A model generated the notes under the pieces. It worked only from the letters and a program-made list of their open reading frames with translations. It did no database searches and was not told where the DNA came from. This document shows, piece by piece, positions 26,173 through 35,078 of a stretch of 64,000 nt of DNA. Made by a program: the position numbers and the translations under genes. Origin of the DNA: Pseudomonadota bacterium (GTDB lineage: Bacteria > Pseudomonadota > Gammaproteobacteria > Burkholderiales > Burkholderiaceae_D); contig JAFAGG010000030.1 in the NCBI GenBank assembly GCA_023422955.1, forward strand, positions 1-64,000. The letters are read 5' to 3'. Each line of letters begins with the position of its first letter. Position 1 is the first letter of the stretch.

Positions 26173-27567
26173 TTAGCTGTGATAAGCGGATTCGCCGTGG
26201 CTGCCGATATCCAGGCCTTCGCGTTCCTGATCTTCGGTGACGCGCAGCCCGATGACGACATCGGCAATCTTGTAGGCGATGACCGATACGATCGCCGACC
26301 AGACAATGGTGATCAGCACGCCTTCAGCCTGCACCCACAATTGCGCACCCATCGCAAAGTCGTCGCCACCGGTGCCGCCCAGGCCGGGAGCGGTGAACAC
26401 GCCGGTCAGCAAGGCACCGACGATGCCGCCGATGCCATGCACGCCGAATACATCCAGCGAATCATCGGCACCGAGCAGGCGCTTGAGGCTGGTGACGCCC
26501 CACAGGCACAGCGGACCGGCAATCAGACCGAGGACGATGGAACCCATCGGGCCAATCGAGCCGGCAGCCGGCGTGATGGCCACCAGGCCTGCTACCGCAC
26601 CGGATGCAGCACCCAGCATGGAAGCCTTGCCCTTGAGCAGCGCTTCGCCTGCCATCCAGGCCAGTGCGGCGGCAGCCGGGGCCAGGATAGTGTTCAACAA
26701 GGCGAGTACCGCGCCGGAGGTGGCTTCCAGGTTGGAGCCGGCATTGAAACCGAACCAGCCCACCCACAGCATCGACGCGCCCACCATGGTCAGGGTCAGC
26801 GAGTGCGGCGTCATCGCTTCACGACCGTAGCCGATACGCTTGCCCACCATGTATGCACCGACAAGGCCTGCGACTGCCGCGTTGATGTGCACCACGGTGC
26901 CGCCTGCGAAGTCGAGCGCGCCTTGCTTGAACAGGTAGCCTTCACCGTACCAGACCATGTGAGCGATCGGCAGGTAGCTGAATGTGAACCACAACACCGA
27001 GAACAGCAGCACGGCGGAGAAGCGGATGCGCTCGGCAAACGAACCCACGATCAGCGCACAGGTGATGCCGGCGAAAGTGGACTGGAAAGCAACGAAAGCC
27101 ATTTCCGGGATCTTCACGCCATCGGTGAAGGTATCGGCCAGCGACTCCAGCGTCACGCCGCTCAGGAACAGCTTCTCGAAGGAGCCGAAGAAAGCGCCGG
27201 TGCCAGTGAAGGCCAGGCTGTAGCCATAGATGGCCCACAGAATGACGATCAGCGAGAACACCGAGAACACTTGCATCAGCACCGACAGCATGTTCTTGGA
27301 GCGAACCAGGCCGCCATAGAACAGGGCCAGGCCGGGAATGACCATGAAGATCACGAGGATGGTGGATACCATCATCCAGGCGACATCGCCCTTGTTGACT
27401 TCTACTGCCGCTTCCGCAGCGGCGGCAGCCTCAGGCGCCGCAGCTTCTACCGCAAGCTGCGCCAATGTGACGGCTTCGGTCGCTTCAGACGCCATCGCCA
27501 GCGGCGACAGGCCTGCACCTATTAGCAGCGTCGCCGCTGCAAAAAAACTGAGAATAAGTTTTTTCAT
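26173..27567 (-). CDS. amtB: Ammonium transporter AmtB
   Basis: Trimeric ammonia/ammonium channel of the inner membrane. From the ATG at 27567 (GAGGA 8 nt upstream) it has 464 residues with a cleavable signal peptide (ends AMA-S) and eleven membrane helices. The family's D-F-A-G-G-T-V-V-H-I-N-A (twin-His pore, first His) and D-V-F-G-V-H-G-I-G-G (second His) blocks are visible. It lies 13 bp after glnK, the usual PII partner that plugs the channel when nitrogen is plentiful. Confidence 0.95.
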   Translation of the reverse strand: MKKLILSFFAAATLLIGAGLSPLAMASEATEAVTLAQLAVEAAAPEAAAAAEAAVEVNKGDVAWMMVSTILVIFMVIPGLALFYGGLVRSKNMLSVLMQVFSVFSLIVILWAIYGYSLAFTGTGAFFGSFEKLFLSGVTLESLADTFTDGVKIPEMAFVAFQSTFAGITCALIVGSFAERIRFSAVLLFSVLWFTFSYLPIAHMVWYGEGYLFKQGALDFAGGTVVHINAAVAGLVGAYMVGKRIGYGREAMTPHSLTLTMVGASMLWVGWFGFNAGSNLEATSGAVLALLNTILAPAAAALAWMAGEALLKGKASMLGAASGAVAGLVAITPAAGSIGPMGSIVLGLIAGPLCLWGVTSLKRLLGADDSLDVFGVHGIGGIVGALLTGVFTAPGLGGTGGDDFAMGAQLWVQAEGVLITIVWSAIVSVIAYKIADVVIGLRVTEDQEREGLDIGSHGESAYHS

Positions 27568-27580
27568 GGTAAGCATCCTC

Positions 27581-27940
<360 letters not shown>

Positions 27941-28669
27941 TTAGAAGGATTTGCTGAAGCTCAGCACCACGCCACCCTTGTTCACGTCTTCACCCTTGGG
28001 GCCGGAGGGCGCTGCGTCCAGATCGGTATCGACATAAGCCAGGCTGACCGTGCCGACCGAGAAGTCTTTGGAGACGCCGACCAGCCAGTCGGTATAGTCC
28101 GCATCGGAATTATTTTTGACTTTCTGATGGCCGGCATGCAGGTTCAGGGTCAGGCCGTAGGGCATGGCAAGGTCGGCGCCAATATCCAGATAGCCGCTGT
28201 TCTTGCTGTCTGCGACACCGAACAGATTGGTGGCGGAGTGCGAATACTTGATGTAGCCAGGGCCATAGCTCAGTTGCGCATAGACTTCGGTGGTATTGAT
28301 GCTGGGTACGCCGCCGTTGTCCGGATAGTAGTAACGCAGCACGCCGACGTCGTAGCCGAGCCCGTCAACAGGCGTGTCGCCGCTGATGCCGGCGTAGAGA
28401 TTGGTTTCGATGCTGGCATCGCCACCTGCATCGGTAATCCACTTGATGGTGGAAGCCCAGGTGCCGACGTAAAGGCCGGTGGGTGTGTGCACGTAATCCG
28501 CGCCCAGTTGCAGGGCCGGATCGAGGCGGCTTTGAGAAATGCCGCGGAAGCGGTAGTCCGATGCAACGGCAGCATTGAAGCTGATATCATGCACCGGTGC
28601 AGCTTCCTGGGCCGATGCTTGCGTTGTGAACGTAGCGATTAGTGCAGCAGCGAGTAAAACTTTTTTCAT
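27941..28669 (-). CDS. TorF-family outer-membrane porin
   Basis: 242-residue outer-membrane protein with a signal peptide ending A-S-A-Q and an alternating beta-strand pattern finishing in an aromatic C-terminal residue (SFSKSF). The N-terminal S-D-Y-R-F-R-G-I-S-Q-S block identifies the TorF/gcw_chp family, often found with nitrogen genes. From 28669 the ATG has AAGGGGA 6 nt upstream. It is the first gene of the sigma-54-driven operon, so it may be a porin for nitrogenous solutes; that is inference. Confidence 0.85.
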   Translation of the reverse strand: MKKVLLAAALIATFTTQASAQEAAPVHDISFNAAVASDYRFRGISQSRLDPALQLGADYVHTPTGLYVGTWASTIKWITDAGGDASIETNLYAGISGDTPVDGLGYDVGVLRYYYPDNGGVPSINTTEVYAQLSYGPGYIKYSHSATNLFGVADSKNSGYLDIGADLAMPYGLTLNLHAGHQKVKNNSDADYTDWLVGVSKDFSVGTVSLAYVDTDLDAAPSGPKGEDVNKGGVVLSFSKSF

Positions 28670-28731
28670 CTTTATTCCCCTTGTAGTGTTATTGCTCAGT
28701 GACCCGTAACTTATGCGGTAGAGCAACATTA

Positions 28732-28746
28732 GCAGGAGGCGTGCCA
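28732..28746 (-). promoter_or_regulatory. Sigma-54 promoter of porin-glnK-amtB
   Basis: On the minus strand the sequence TGGCACG-CCTC-CTGC matches the -24/-12 consensus TGGCACG-N4-TTGC with one mismatch. The GG and GC elements have the required 10-bp spacing. It is about 63 bp before the porin ATG. Candidate NtrC half-sites (TGGTGCA at 28867-28873, TGCAC at 28844-28848) lie 100-140 bp upstream, at enhancer distance. Confidence 0.75.
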
Positions 28747-28903
28747 TGCCAATTCGGTCGTACAAGGTGCGTAAAAGCAGGAAAAGAGCGCAGAATTTCA
28801 CCCTAAATGGGCATCATGAAGTGTGCTGCCCCAAAGTTGAGCTTGCACAGCTGTAACGCATCACGCTGGTGCAGAGCAAAACCGAACCCCTCTAAGGAAT
28901 GCC

Positions 28904-29146
28904 ATGAACAAAACCAACTTTTTCAATGACCTGCAAAGCAAAGTCAGCCAGGTGCTGGAGAACTCTCCCGCCAAGGATCTGGAAAAGAATATGAAAGCCA
29001 TGCTGAGCCAGGGCTTTTCCAAGCTCGACCTGGTGACGCGTGAAGAATTCGATGTGCAGGCCCAGGTGCTGGCCAAGACACGGGTTCGCCTGGAGCTGCT
29101 GGAAGCGCGGGTGGCCGAACTCGAAGCGAAGCTGAACCAGCAATAA
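28904..29146 (+). CDS. ubiK: Ubiquinone biosynthesis accessory factor UbiK (BMFP domain)
   Basis: 80-residue coiled-coil-forming protein of the BMFP/YqiC family, which helps the UbiJ-UbiK assembly of aerobic ubiquinone synthesis. The N-terminal amphipathic segment (F-F-N-D-L-Q-S-K-V-S-Q-V-L) and the C-terminal heptad (L-E-A-R-V-A-E-L-E-A-K-L) are visible. AAGGA lies 5-7 nt before the ATG. It is divergent from the nitrogen operon and 12 bp ahead of comM. Confidence 0.85.
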   Translation: MNKTNFFNDLQSKVSQVLENSPAKDLEKNMKAMLSQGFSKLDLVTREEFDVQAQVLAKTRVRLELLEARVAELEAKLNQQ

Positions 29147-29158
29147 GCGCAATCAGCG

Positions 29159-30679
29159 ATGGGACTCGCCGTCCTCAAGAGCCGCGCGCTGGCAGGCATG
29201 GAAGCGGCGGAAGTGACGGTCGAAGTCCATCTCGCCAATGGCCTGCCTTCCTTCACGATAGTGGGCCTGGCCGAGACGGAAGTGAAAGAAGCGCGCGAGC
29301 GCGTGCGGGCAGCACTGCAAAACGCGCAGTTCGAATTTCCTGCCAGGCGCATCACCGTCAATCTCGCGCCTGCCGACCTGCCCAAGGAGTCCGGGCGTTT
29401 CGATCTGCCGATTGCGCTGGGCATACTGGCGGCCTCGGGGCAGATGCCAGCCGATCAGCTGGATGCTTACGAATTCGCTGGCGAGCTGTCGCTGTCCGGT
29501 GAATTGCGGGCAATACGCGGTGCGCTGGCGATGACTTACGCGATTCACCGCAGCAATGCATCAACCCATCCGCGCGCCTTCATCCTGCCGCGCGCCAATG
29601 CCGAAGAAGCCGCACTGGTGCAGCAAGCGCATATCTATCCGGCCGATAACTTGCTGCAGGTCTGCGCGCATTTCGCGGCAAGAGACGATGAGTCGAGACT
29701 GCTTCCTTATCGGCTGCCCAGGCAGGAGCAGCGGCCTGCTTATCCTGATCTCGCAAACGTGCGCGGACAGTCGCAAGCCAAGCGCGCACTGGAAGTGGCG
29801 GCGGCCGGCACTCATAGCCTGTTGATGGCGGGTCCGCCAGGCACCGGAAAATCCATGCTCGCCGCCCGCCTGCCGGGCATCCTGCCGCCGATGACGGAAC
29901 AGGAAGCGCTGGAAGCCGCCGCAGTGCAATCCTTGACCCATGGCTTTTCCGCAGACAGGTGGAAGCAGAGGCCTTACCGCGCTCCGCATCACACCGCATC
30001 CAGTGTCGCCCTGGTGGGCGGCGGCAGCACGCCCCGGCCGGGAGAAATTTCTCTGGCTCATGGCGGCGTGCTCTTTCTTGACGAGCTTCCCGAGTTCGAT
30101 CGCCATGTGCTGGAAGTCTTGCGCGAGCCGCTGGAGTCCGGTCATATCACCATCTCCCGCGCTGCACGACAAGCCGACTTCCCCGCGCGCTTTCAACTGA
30201 TCGCCGCGATGAATCCCTGTCCCTGCGGCTACCTGGGACATCCGGCCAACAAATGCCGCTGCACGCCGGATGCAATTGCGCGTTACCAGGGCAAGCTGTC
30301 CGGCCCGCTGCTGGATCGCATCGACCTGCATGTGCAAGTGGCCGCGCTGCCGCACGAAGCCTTGCTGGCGCAGTCCGGCGAAGAATCCAGCGAGTCTGTG
30401 CGCCATCGTGTCGAGCAGGCTTATGACCGTCAGCAGCAGCGCCAGGGCAAATCCAATCATCAATTGACCGTCTCTGAAATCGAAAAGTATTGCCTTGCCG
30501 ACGAGGCCGGCGAACAATTGCTGCGACAAGCGATGACGCGCCTGCACTGGTCGGCGCGCGCCTACCATCGCGTACTCAAGGTGGCGCGCACGATTGCCGA
30601 CCTCGAAGGCGCCAGCGACATTGGCCATGCGCATATCGCCGAAGCCATACAGTACCGGCGCGGATTGCAGGGACAATAG
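29159..30679 (+). CDS. comM: YifB/ComM-family Mg-chelatase-like AAA+ ATPase
   Basis: 506-residue protein with an N-terminal ChlI-like domain, a Mg-chelatase AAA+ core (Walker A GPPGTGKS near 223-230; Walker B V-L-F-L-D-E-L-P-E) and a C-terminal Mg-chelatase domain with CPCGYLGHP, a conserved cysteine patch. ComM is a branch-migration helicase that helps integrate DNA during natural transformation. A dprA gene is also present in this window. Confidence 0.9.
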   Translation: MGLAVLKSRALAGMEAAEVTVEVHLANGLPSFTIVGLAETEVKEARERVRAALQNAQFEFPARRITVNLAPADLPKESGRFDLPIALGILAASGQMPADQLDAYEFAGELSLSGELRAIRGALAMTYAIHRSNASTHPRAFILPRANAEEAALVQQAHIYPADNLLQVCAHFAARDDESRLLPYRLPRQEQRPAYPDLANVRGQSQAKRALEVAAAGTHSLLMAGPPGTGKSMLAARLPGILPPMTEQEALEAAAVQSLTHGFSADRWKQRPYRAPHHTASSVALVGGGSTPRPGEISLAHGGVLFLDELPEFDRHVLEVLREPLESGHITISRAARQADFPARFQLIAAMNPCPCGYLGHPANKCRCTPDAIARYQGKLSGPLLDRIDLHVQVAALPHEALLAQSGEESSESVRHRVEQAYDRQQQRQGKSNHQLTVSEIEKYCLADEAGEQLLRQAMTRLHWSARAYHRVLKVARTIADLEGASDIGHAHIAEAIQYRRGLQGQ

Positions 30680-30965
30680 CGCATCGTTATCGCTTCCATC
30701 CTTCTTCACACTGCCTTCAAAGCAGTTCATGCAGATTCCAAATAATCAAATGCAGAAACATTCGTTCTGGATGTGGCGGGCGAATGCAATGATTGCGTCC
30801 TCGTCAAGCAATGTCCTGAACAGGGAAGCACGACTGGCTGCCGCAGGCAGTTGAGCGATCCTTCTTTCTCTTCGCAGCATTTCTGAAAGCAGCCTGCGGC
30901 AGTAGCTCTCTGACCTGCCAGGAAATTGCATTGATGCCCTTACACATCAAGGACAGGAATCGATC

Positions 30966-31982
30966 ATGAACTGGAACGTGACACCATCGGCGCTATTCGC
31001 TTCAAGCAAATCCTTGCTGCATGTCTTGCTGGGCATGAGCGCGCTGGTTTGCGGCCTGGTACCTGCTACGGCTTCAGCCGAAAACTATCCCGCGCGCCAG
31101 ATCCGACTGGTAGTGCCTTTCCCGGCAGGCGGGCCCACCGATATCGTTGCCAGACCGCTGGCGCATGACTTGTCGGTGCAATTGAAGCAGGCGGTCATCG
31201 TGGAAAACAAGGGCGGCGCGGGCGGCGTCATTGCAGCCGATTATGTCGCCAAGTCCGCGGCAGATGGCTATACGCTGTTTGTCGGCACGGTGGGTACGCA
31301 AGCGATCAATCCCGCGCTGTACAGCAAGCTTCCTTACGACCCGGGCAAGGACTTCACGCCGCTGGGCGTAGTCGCTTCCGCGCCGGTAGCTATCGTCGTT
31401 CATGCCAGTTCTCCTTACCAGACGCTGGATGAGCTGGTCGCGGCCGCCAAGAAAAATCCTGCACTGCTCACTTTCGCTTCTGCCGGCAACGGCACGCCGG
31501 GTCATCTGACCGGAGAAATGTTTGCATCGACGGCCGGCATCAAGTTCTTGCATGTGCCGTATCGCGGCAGCGCACCGGCCGTCACCGATCTTCTGAGCCA
31601 GCAGGTGACGCTGATATTCGATCCGGTCCAATCGGTGCTGCCGCATATTCAGGCAGGCAAGCTGAGAGCACTTGCCGTCAGCGGCGCACAGCGTTCGCCG
31701 GTATTGCCGCAAGTGCCGACGGTGGCGGAATCCGGCTATCGGCAATTCGAGGCTGAAGCGTGGTGGGGCATTTACGCGCCGGCCAATCTTCCACCGCAGA
31801 TTGCCAGCCTACTTGGCAAGCATATCGCCGAGATCGCCGGCTCGGCCTCCTTCCGTGATCGTGTGAGCAGCTTGGGCATTACGCCGCGTTCCATCAAGCC
31901 CGATGCTTACGCCAAGTTCGGGCAGACGGAAATCGAGAAATGGGGCAAGGCAGTCCAGCAGTCGAGCGCGAAGATAGATTGA
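30966..31982 (+). CDS. Bug-family solute-binding protein (tripartite tricarboxylate transport type)
   Basis: 338-residue periplasmic protein. A signal peptide ends near A-S-A-E, and the mature part begins Y-P-A-R-Q-I-R-L-V-V-P-F-P-A-G-G-P-T-D, the TctC/Bug signature, with A-N-P-A-L-Y-like and H-V-P-Y-R-G-S-A-P loops. Bug proteins bind carboxylates or nicotinate-like solutes, and many lack a dedicated membrane partner; none is seen here. It is 63 bp before the aconitase X genes, so the ligand may be their substrate. AGGA precedes the ATG. Confidence 0.88.
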   Translation: MNWNVTPSALFASSKSLLHVLLGMSALVCGLVPATASAENYPARQIRLVVPFPAGGPTDIVARPLAHDLSVQLKQAVIVENKGGAGGVIAADYVAKSAADGYTLFVGTVGTQAINPALYSKLPYDPGKDFTPLGVVASAPVAIVVHASSPYQTLDELVAAAKKNPALLTFASAGNGTPGHLTGEMFASTAGIKFLHVPYRGSAPAVTDLLSQQVTLIFDPVQSVLPHIQAGKLRALAVSGAQRSPVLPQVPTVAESGYRQFEAEAWWGIYAPANLPPQIASLLGKHIAEIAGSASFRDRVSSLGITPRSIKPDAYAKFGQTEIEKWGKAVQQSSAKID

Positions 31983-31988
31983 ACATCC

Positions 31989-32004
31989 CCCGGCTTGCGC
32001 CGGG
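31989..32004 (+). promoter_or_regulatory. Hairpin between Bug gene and aconitase X
   Basis: CCCGGC-TTGC-GCCGGG forms a 6-bp GC stem with a 4-nt loop and no T-tract. It resembles the intercistronic hairpins that stabilise binding-protein mRNA or act as an RNase processing stop. Confidence 0.4.
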
Positions 32005-32045
32005 TAAGAACAAGGTAAAAAAAGAAGGAAAGCAAAAGGCAAGCA

Positions 32046-33281
32046 ATGAAATTGAATGAAGAAGAAAAATCCATTCTGGCTGGCGAGCAGGGTCGCGTGC
32101 CGCAATGGGCGTTGCAACATCAGATCAAGGTCGGCGACTTCTTTGGCGCCGAAGACTTTGTACCGGTCAGTCAGGCTCATATCATGGCCGATACCGAAAG
32201 CCTGGGCGTGGCCGGCGTCGAGTGGCTGGAACAGCTCGCGGCTGTTACAGAAGGTCAGCGCCAAGTCAGGATTCCTACCATTACCGATCCGCGCGGCACC
32301 GATTTCACGAAAGCGTCGCTGCTGAAGCAGGGCGACTGGATGCTCAGCCTGGAGCGGCGCGCCATCGATGCCTTCGTTCGTCTTGGCGTATCGATGACGG
32401 ATACCTGCATCAATTATCAAACCATTGCCGCTCCCACGCGCGGCGAGCACGTGGCCTTTGGCGATACCGGCGTGGTCATCTATTCCAACTCGGTATGCGG
32501 CGCACGCTCCAACTTCGAAGGCGGCCCCTCCGCGCTGGCGGCCGGCATCACGGGCCGCACGCCGCGCTACGGCTTCCATCTGGATAACCAAAGAAAAGCG
32601 ACACTGCGCATTCGCGTCGACTGGACGCCGCGCACCTTGAATGATTGGGGTGCGCTCGGTGGCGTCGTCGGTCGGCTAGCCGGCAATTACTGGTCGGTGC
32701 CGGTGGTGGAAGGGCTGGAAGGAGCGCCCACTTCCGATCAGCTCAAGCACTTCGGCGCAGCCATGGCCAGTTTCGGTTCCATTGCGCTGTTTCACCTGGC
32801 GGGCATTACGCCGGAAGCTTATCGCCTCGAAGAGGTCGATGGGCACAAGCTGCCGGTCGCGCATCGCGTGGGCGAAGCGGAAGTCAAAGCCTTGCAGACG
32901 GCGTATGCGGTGAGCGATGAAATCGATGTGGTGGTGTTCTCGGCGCCGCAATTGAGCCTGTATGAGTTGCGCGAACTGGCGTTGCTGTGCGAAGGCCGCC
33001 GGTTCGTCAAGCCGCTGCTGGCGGTCACCAGTCCGCAAGTCAAACCCGATGCCGATCGCATGGGCTTTACTTCCAGTATCGAAGCCGCAGGCGGGCAGGT
33101 CCTGGCGGGCATGTGCTTCTACCAGTCTTATGCGCGCGAAATTGCCGATGCGAACGGCTGGAAGCGGTTGGCAACCAATAGCGCAAAAATGGTGAACATA
33201 CTGGGCGGCTATGGCTACGTGCCCATGCTTGCATCCATGGAGCGCTGCGTGGAAGCGGCAGAAACCGGGAGACTGAAATGA
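32046..33281 (+). CDS. Aconitase X, large (catalytic) subunit
   Basis: 411-residue AcnX/DUF521 protein. Cysteines expected to hold the Fe-S or mononuclear metal centre are Cys121 (TDTCINYQ), Cys151 (NSVCGARSN) and Cys357 (AGMCFYQS). The substrate-binding E-G-G-P-S-A-L-A-A-G-I-T-G-R block is intact. Characterised AcnX enzymes are cis-3-hydroxy-L-proline dehydratase (bacteria) and mevalonate-5-phosphate dehydratase (archaea), so hydroxyproline is the first candidate. It overlaps the small subunit by 4 nt (ATGA). Confidence 0.88.
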   Translation: MKLNEEEKSILAGEQGRVPQWALQHQIKVGDFFGAEDFVPVSQAHIMADTESLGVAGVEWLEQLAAVTEGQRQVRIPTITDPRGTDFTKASLLKQGDWMLSLERRAIDAFVRLGVSMTDTCINYQTIAAPTRGEHVAFGDTGVVIYSNSVCGARSNFEGGPSALAAGITGRTPRYGFHLDNQRKATLRIRVDWTPRTLNDWGALGGVVGRLAGNYWSVPVVEGLEGAPTSDQLKHFGAAMASFGSIALFHLAGITPEAYRLEEVDGHKLPVAHRVGEAEVKALQTAYAVSDEIDVVVFSAPQLSLYELRELALLCEGRRFVKPLLAVTSPQVKPDADRMGFTSSIEAAGGQVLAGMCFYQSYAREIADANGWKRLATNSAKMVNILGGYGYVPMLASMERCVEAAETGRLK

Positions 33282-33682
33282 TGGAACTCGTTGCACAACA
33301 TGCAATCGGCGAGGCGGTGCAGGGCGAAGCATTGGTGGCCAATGACGGTTTTTCCGCCCGCTATGACCTGGACCGCATCAACGGCATCTTTTCGCGACCT
33401 GCTCACAAGCTGGCGGGACAATCGTATGTCGGGAAGATACTGGTGCTGGATACTTCCAAGGGCGGTGTCGCCAGTGCCTGGATGCTGCATGAAATGGCTG
33501 CCCGAGAGAAGGCGCCGCTGGCGATTGCATTCAATACGGTCAATCCCATACTGGCGCAGGGCGTTGCTTTCGGCGGGCTGACCATGCTGGCCGGATTCGA
33601 TCTCGATGTGACAGCCAGCATCCCGCACGGCGCAACGGTGGAAATCGATCCGCAACGCAAGCTGCTGCGCGTGCTGGATTGA
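33278..33682 (+). CDS. Aconitase X, small (swivelling) subunit
   Basis: 134-residue DUF126 protein, the beta-barrel swivelling domain that completes the AcnX active site. Family blocks include G-E-A-L-V-A-N-D-G-F-S-A-R-Y, V-L-D-T-S-K-G-G-V-A-S-A-W and a Pro-His-G-A-T segment near the C-terminus. The ATG overlaps the large-subunit stop, so the two-subunit form of AcnX is encoded. A bidirectional terminator follows. Confidence 0.88.
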   Translation: MMELVAQHAIGEAVQGEALVANDGFSARYDLDRINGIFSRPAHKLAGQSYVGKILVLDTSKGGVASAWMLHEMAAREKAPLAIAFNTVNPILAQGVAFGGLTMLAGFDLDVTASIPHGATVEIDPQRKLLRVLD

Positions 33683-33703
33683 GCCGGTTCCGGTCTACAA
33701 ATG

Positions 33704-33733
33704 AAAAGGCGGCACTGAATGTGCCGCCTTTTT
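33704..33733. terminator. Bidirectional terminator
   Basis: AAAAGGCGGCAC-TGAAT-GTGCCGCCTTTTT: an 11-bp stem flanked by A- and T-runs. It ends the aconitase X transcript on the plus strand, and on the minus strand it can also end the 33774-34862 lipoprotein transcript. Confidence 0.8.
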
Positions 33734-33773
33734 GCTGAAGTTTCGAGCGAGGTGCCGGACTCTGAAAGCCGAC

Positions 33774-34862
33774 TCAGGGCGAAGCAGGCTCTCCCCCGGA
33801 GGATGGACAAATGTCTGGTCCCGGCGGCTCGTCATAACCGCGATCCGTCGGCGGGTTCGGATCGTAGGCGCGTATCCAGGCATAACCGGACAGGCCTGCT
33901 CCACTTACCGGGAGTTGCTCTCCGACGGTGATGCTTTGGCCGAGCAGGGTCTTGGTCGGTAGTGCATAACCGTTGCTGCACGATTCCGGCCGCACGATTT
34001 CCCGGACCGAAGAAAGCGTCACGCGGATATCGAAGTAACCCTGCATGTTTGTCAGCGCATTCAGCCGCTCGCCTGCCTGCGAGAAGGCTTTTTCGAAATC
34101 GAACAGAAGGATTTCACTGGTCCGGTCGTCGAAATTGTCCGGTACGCGTTCCATGGTCAGCATGCTTACCGGATTGGTGTCTGCATCTGCAGGCAAGGGT
34201 ATGGTTTCGGATACCTGGACGCCGTCGGCATTGCGGCCGTACACGTGCATTTGTGCATCAGGCAGCACCCGTGCAGACAGTTCTCCCAGAGTATTGGTCG
34301 ACAGCTCTACCTTGTCGATCACGTAACGAATGATTTCGCGTTGTCCAGCCTGCGTGTAAGGAGGGCCGTCGCTGCGCTCCACCAGTTCCACCGCCACTCG
34401 TCCTACCGCAGTCTGGTTGGCCACCACGTCGGTGGGATTGATGCGCTGTACCCGCTTGTCAACGCGAATGCCGAATGCGGCGATCGGTGCCGCAGGCGCA
34501 TAGGTTTGCGGCGGTTCGTATTGCACGCCATCCTCTGGGCGATAAGGAGGGCCGATCGTTTCCGTTCCGGTGTATCCCGGCGCTACATCGTTGATGCCAT
34601 GCGCATCTTCAAAACGTTCCAGCGGCACCGGCAGATAAATGGTGCGATCCCGGCGGACATACACGACCGAATTGCCCACCATGACCAGCCTGCCTACTAA
34701 AGATTGATCGCTTGCCTGATCCGGATTTTCATCATCGTTTCCAGTATTGCTACCGCTATCTCTATCAGGCAAGGTGGCGCTGGGAGAATCTCCGCCACCG
34801 CCACAGGCAGAGACCAGCATCGCTGCGGTCAGACAGAGAAGCAGTTTCTTTTTTTCAAGCAT
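33774..34862 (-). CDS. Hypothetical lipoprotein, paralogue A
   Basis: 362-residue protein with a lipoprotein signal peptide (MLEKKKLLLC...LVSAC, Cys20) followed by an acidic, Gly/Ser/Asp-rich linker. I do not recognise a named domain. The folded part shares an order of blocks with the neighbouring 308-residue-class protein: F-G-I-R-V-D, G-R-V-A-V-E-L, Y-G-R-N-A-D-G-V, F-D-F-E-K-A-F and Y-F-D-I-R-V-T-L. This marks a tandem-duplicated family. A GAGGAAAG site lies 6 nt before the ATG. Confidence 0.7.
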   Translation of the reverse strand: MLEKKKLLLCLTAAMLVSACGGGGDSPSATLPDRDSGSNTGNDDENPDQASDQSLVGRLVMVGNSVVYVRRDRTIYLPVPLERFEDAHGINDVAPGYTGTETIGPPYRPEDGVQYEPPQTYAPAAPIAAFGIRVDKRVQRINPTDVVANQTAVGRVAVELVERSDGPPYTQAGQREIIRYVIDKVELSTNTLGELSARVLPDAQMHVYGRNADGVQVSETIPLPADADTNPVSMLTMERVPDNFDDRTSEILLFDFEKAFSQAGERLNALTNMQGYFDIRVTLSSVREIVRPESCSNGYALPTKTLLGQSITVGEQLPVSGAGLSGYAWIRAYDPNPPTDRGYDEPPGPDICPSSGGEPASP

Positions 34863-35025
34863 ATTGGGCTTTCCTCAGAAAATAAATGGAAAAGGATGAG
34901 TCGTGATGGCAGCCTTGCCTGCCTGGAAAGTGAGCCTGCAAGGTGCGAGAAGACTATGTGTGACCGGTACAGCCAAGCCGGCATCAGATTGGATAGTGAA
35001 AATTGGTGATGAAAGGCAGATGAAA

Positions 35026-35055
35026 AATGGAGCGGCCATACTGCACCGCTCCATT
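35026..35055 (-). terminator. Terminator of the second lipoprotein gene
   Basis: AATGGAGCGG and CCGCTCCATT form a 10-bp stem around a 10-nt loop. On the minus strand the stem is followed by TTTTTCATC, so it ends the transcript of the gene at 35079-35948. Confidence 0.75.
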
Positions 35056-35078
35056 CTTGTACTACTTGAAGCCTGAGA

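Noticed and set aside
28861..29424. A 187-codon minus-strand frame opposite ubiK and comM
   Set aside because: Ser/Arg-rich shadow with no family features; ubiK and comM on the plus strand explain the same DNA.
30729..30854. A 41-codon plus-strand frame between comM and the Bug gene
   Set aside because: No ribosome-binding site and no recognisable feature; too short to support without conservation.
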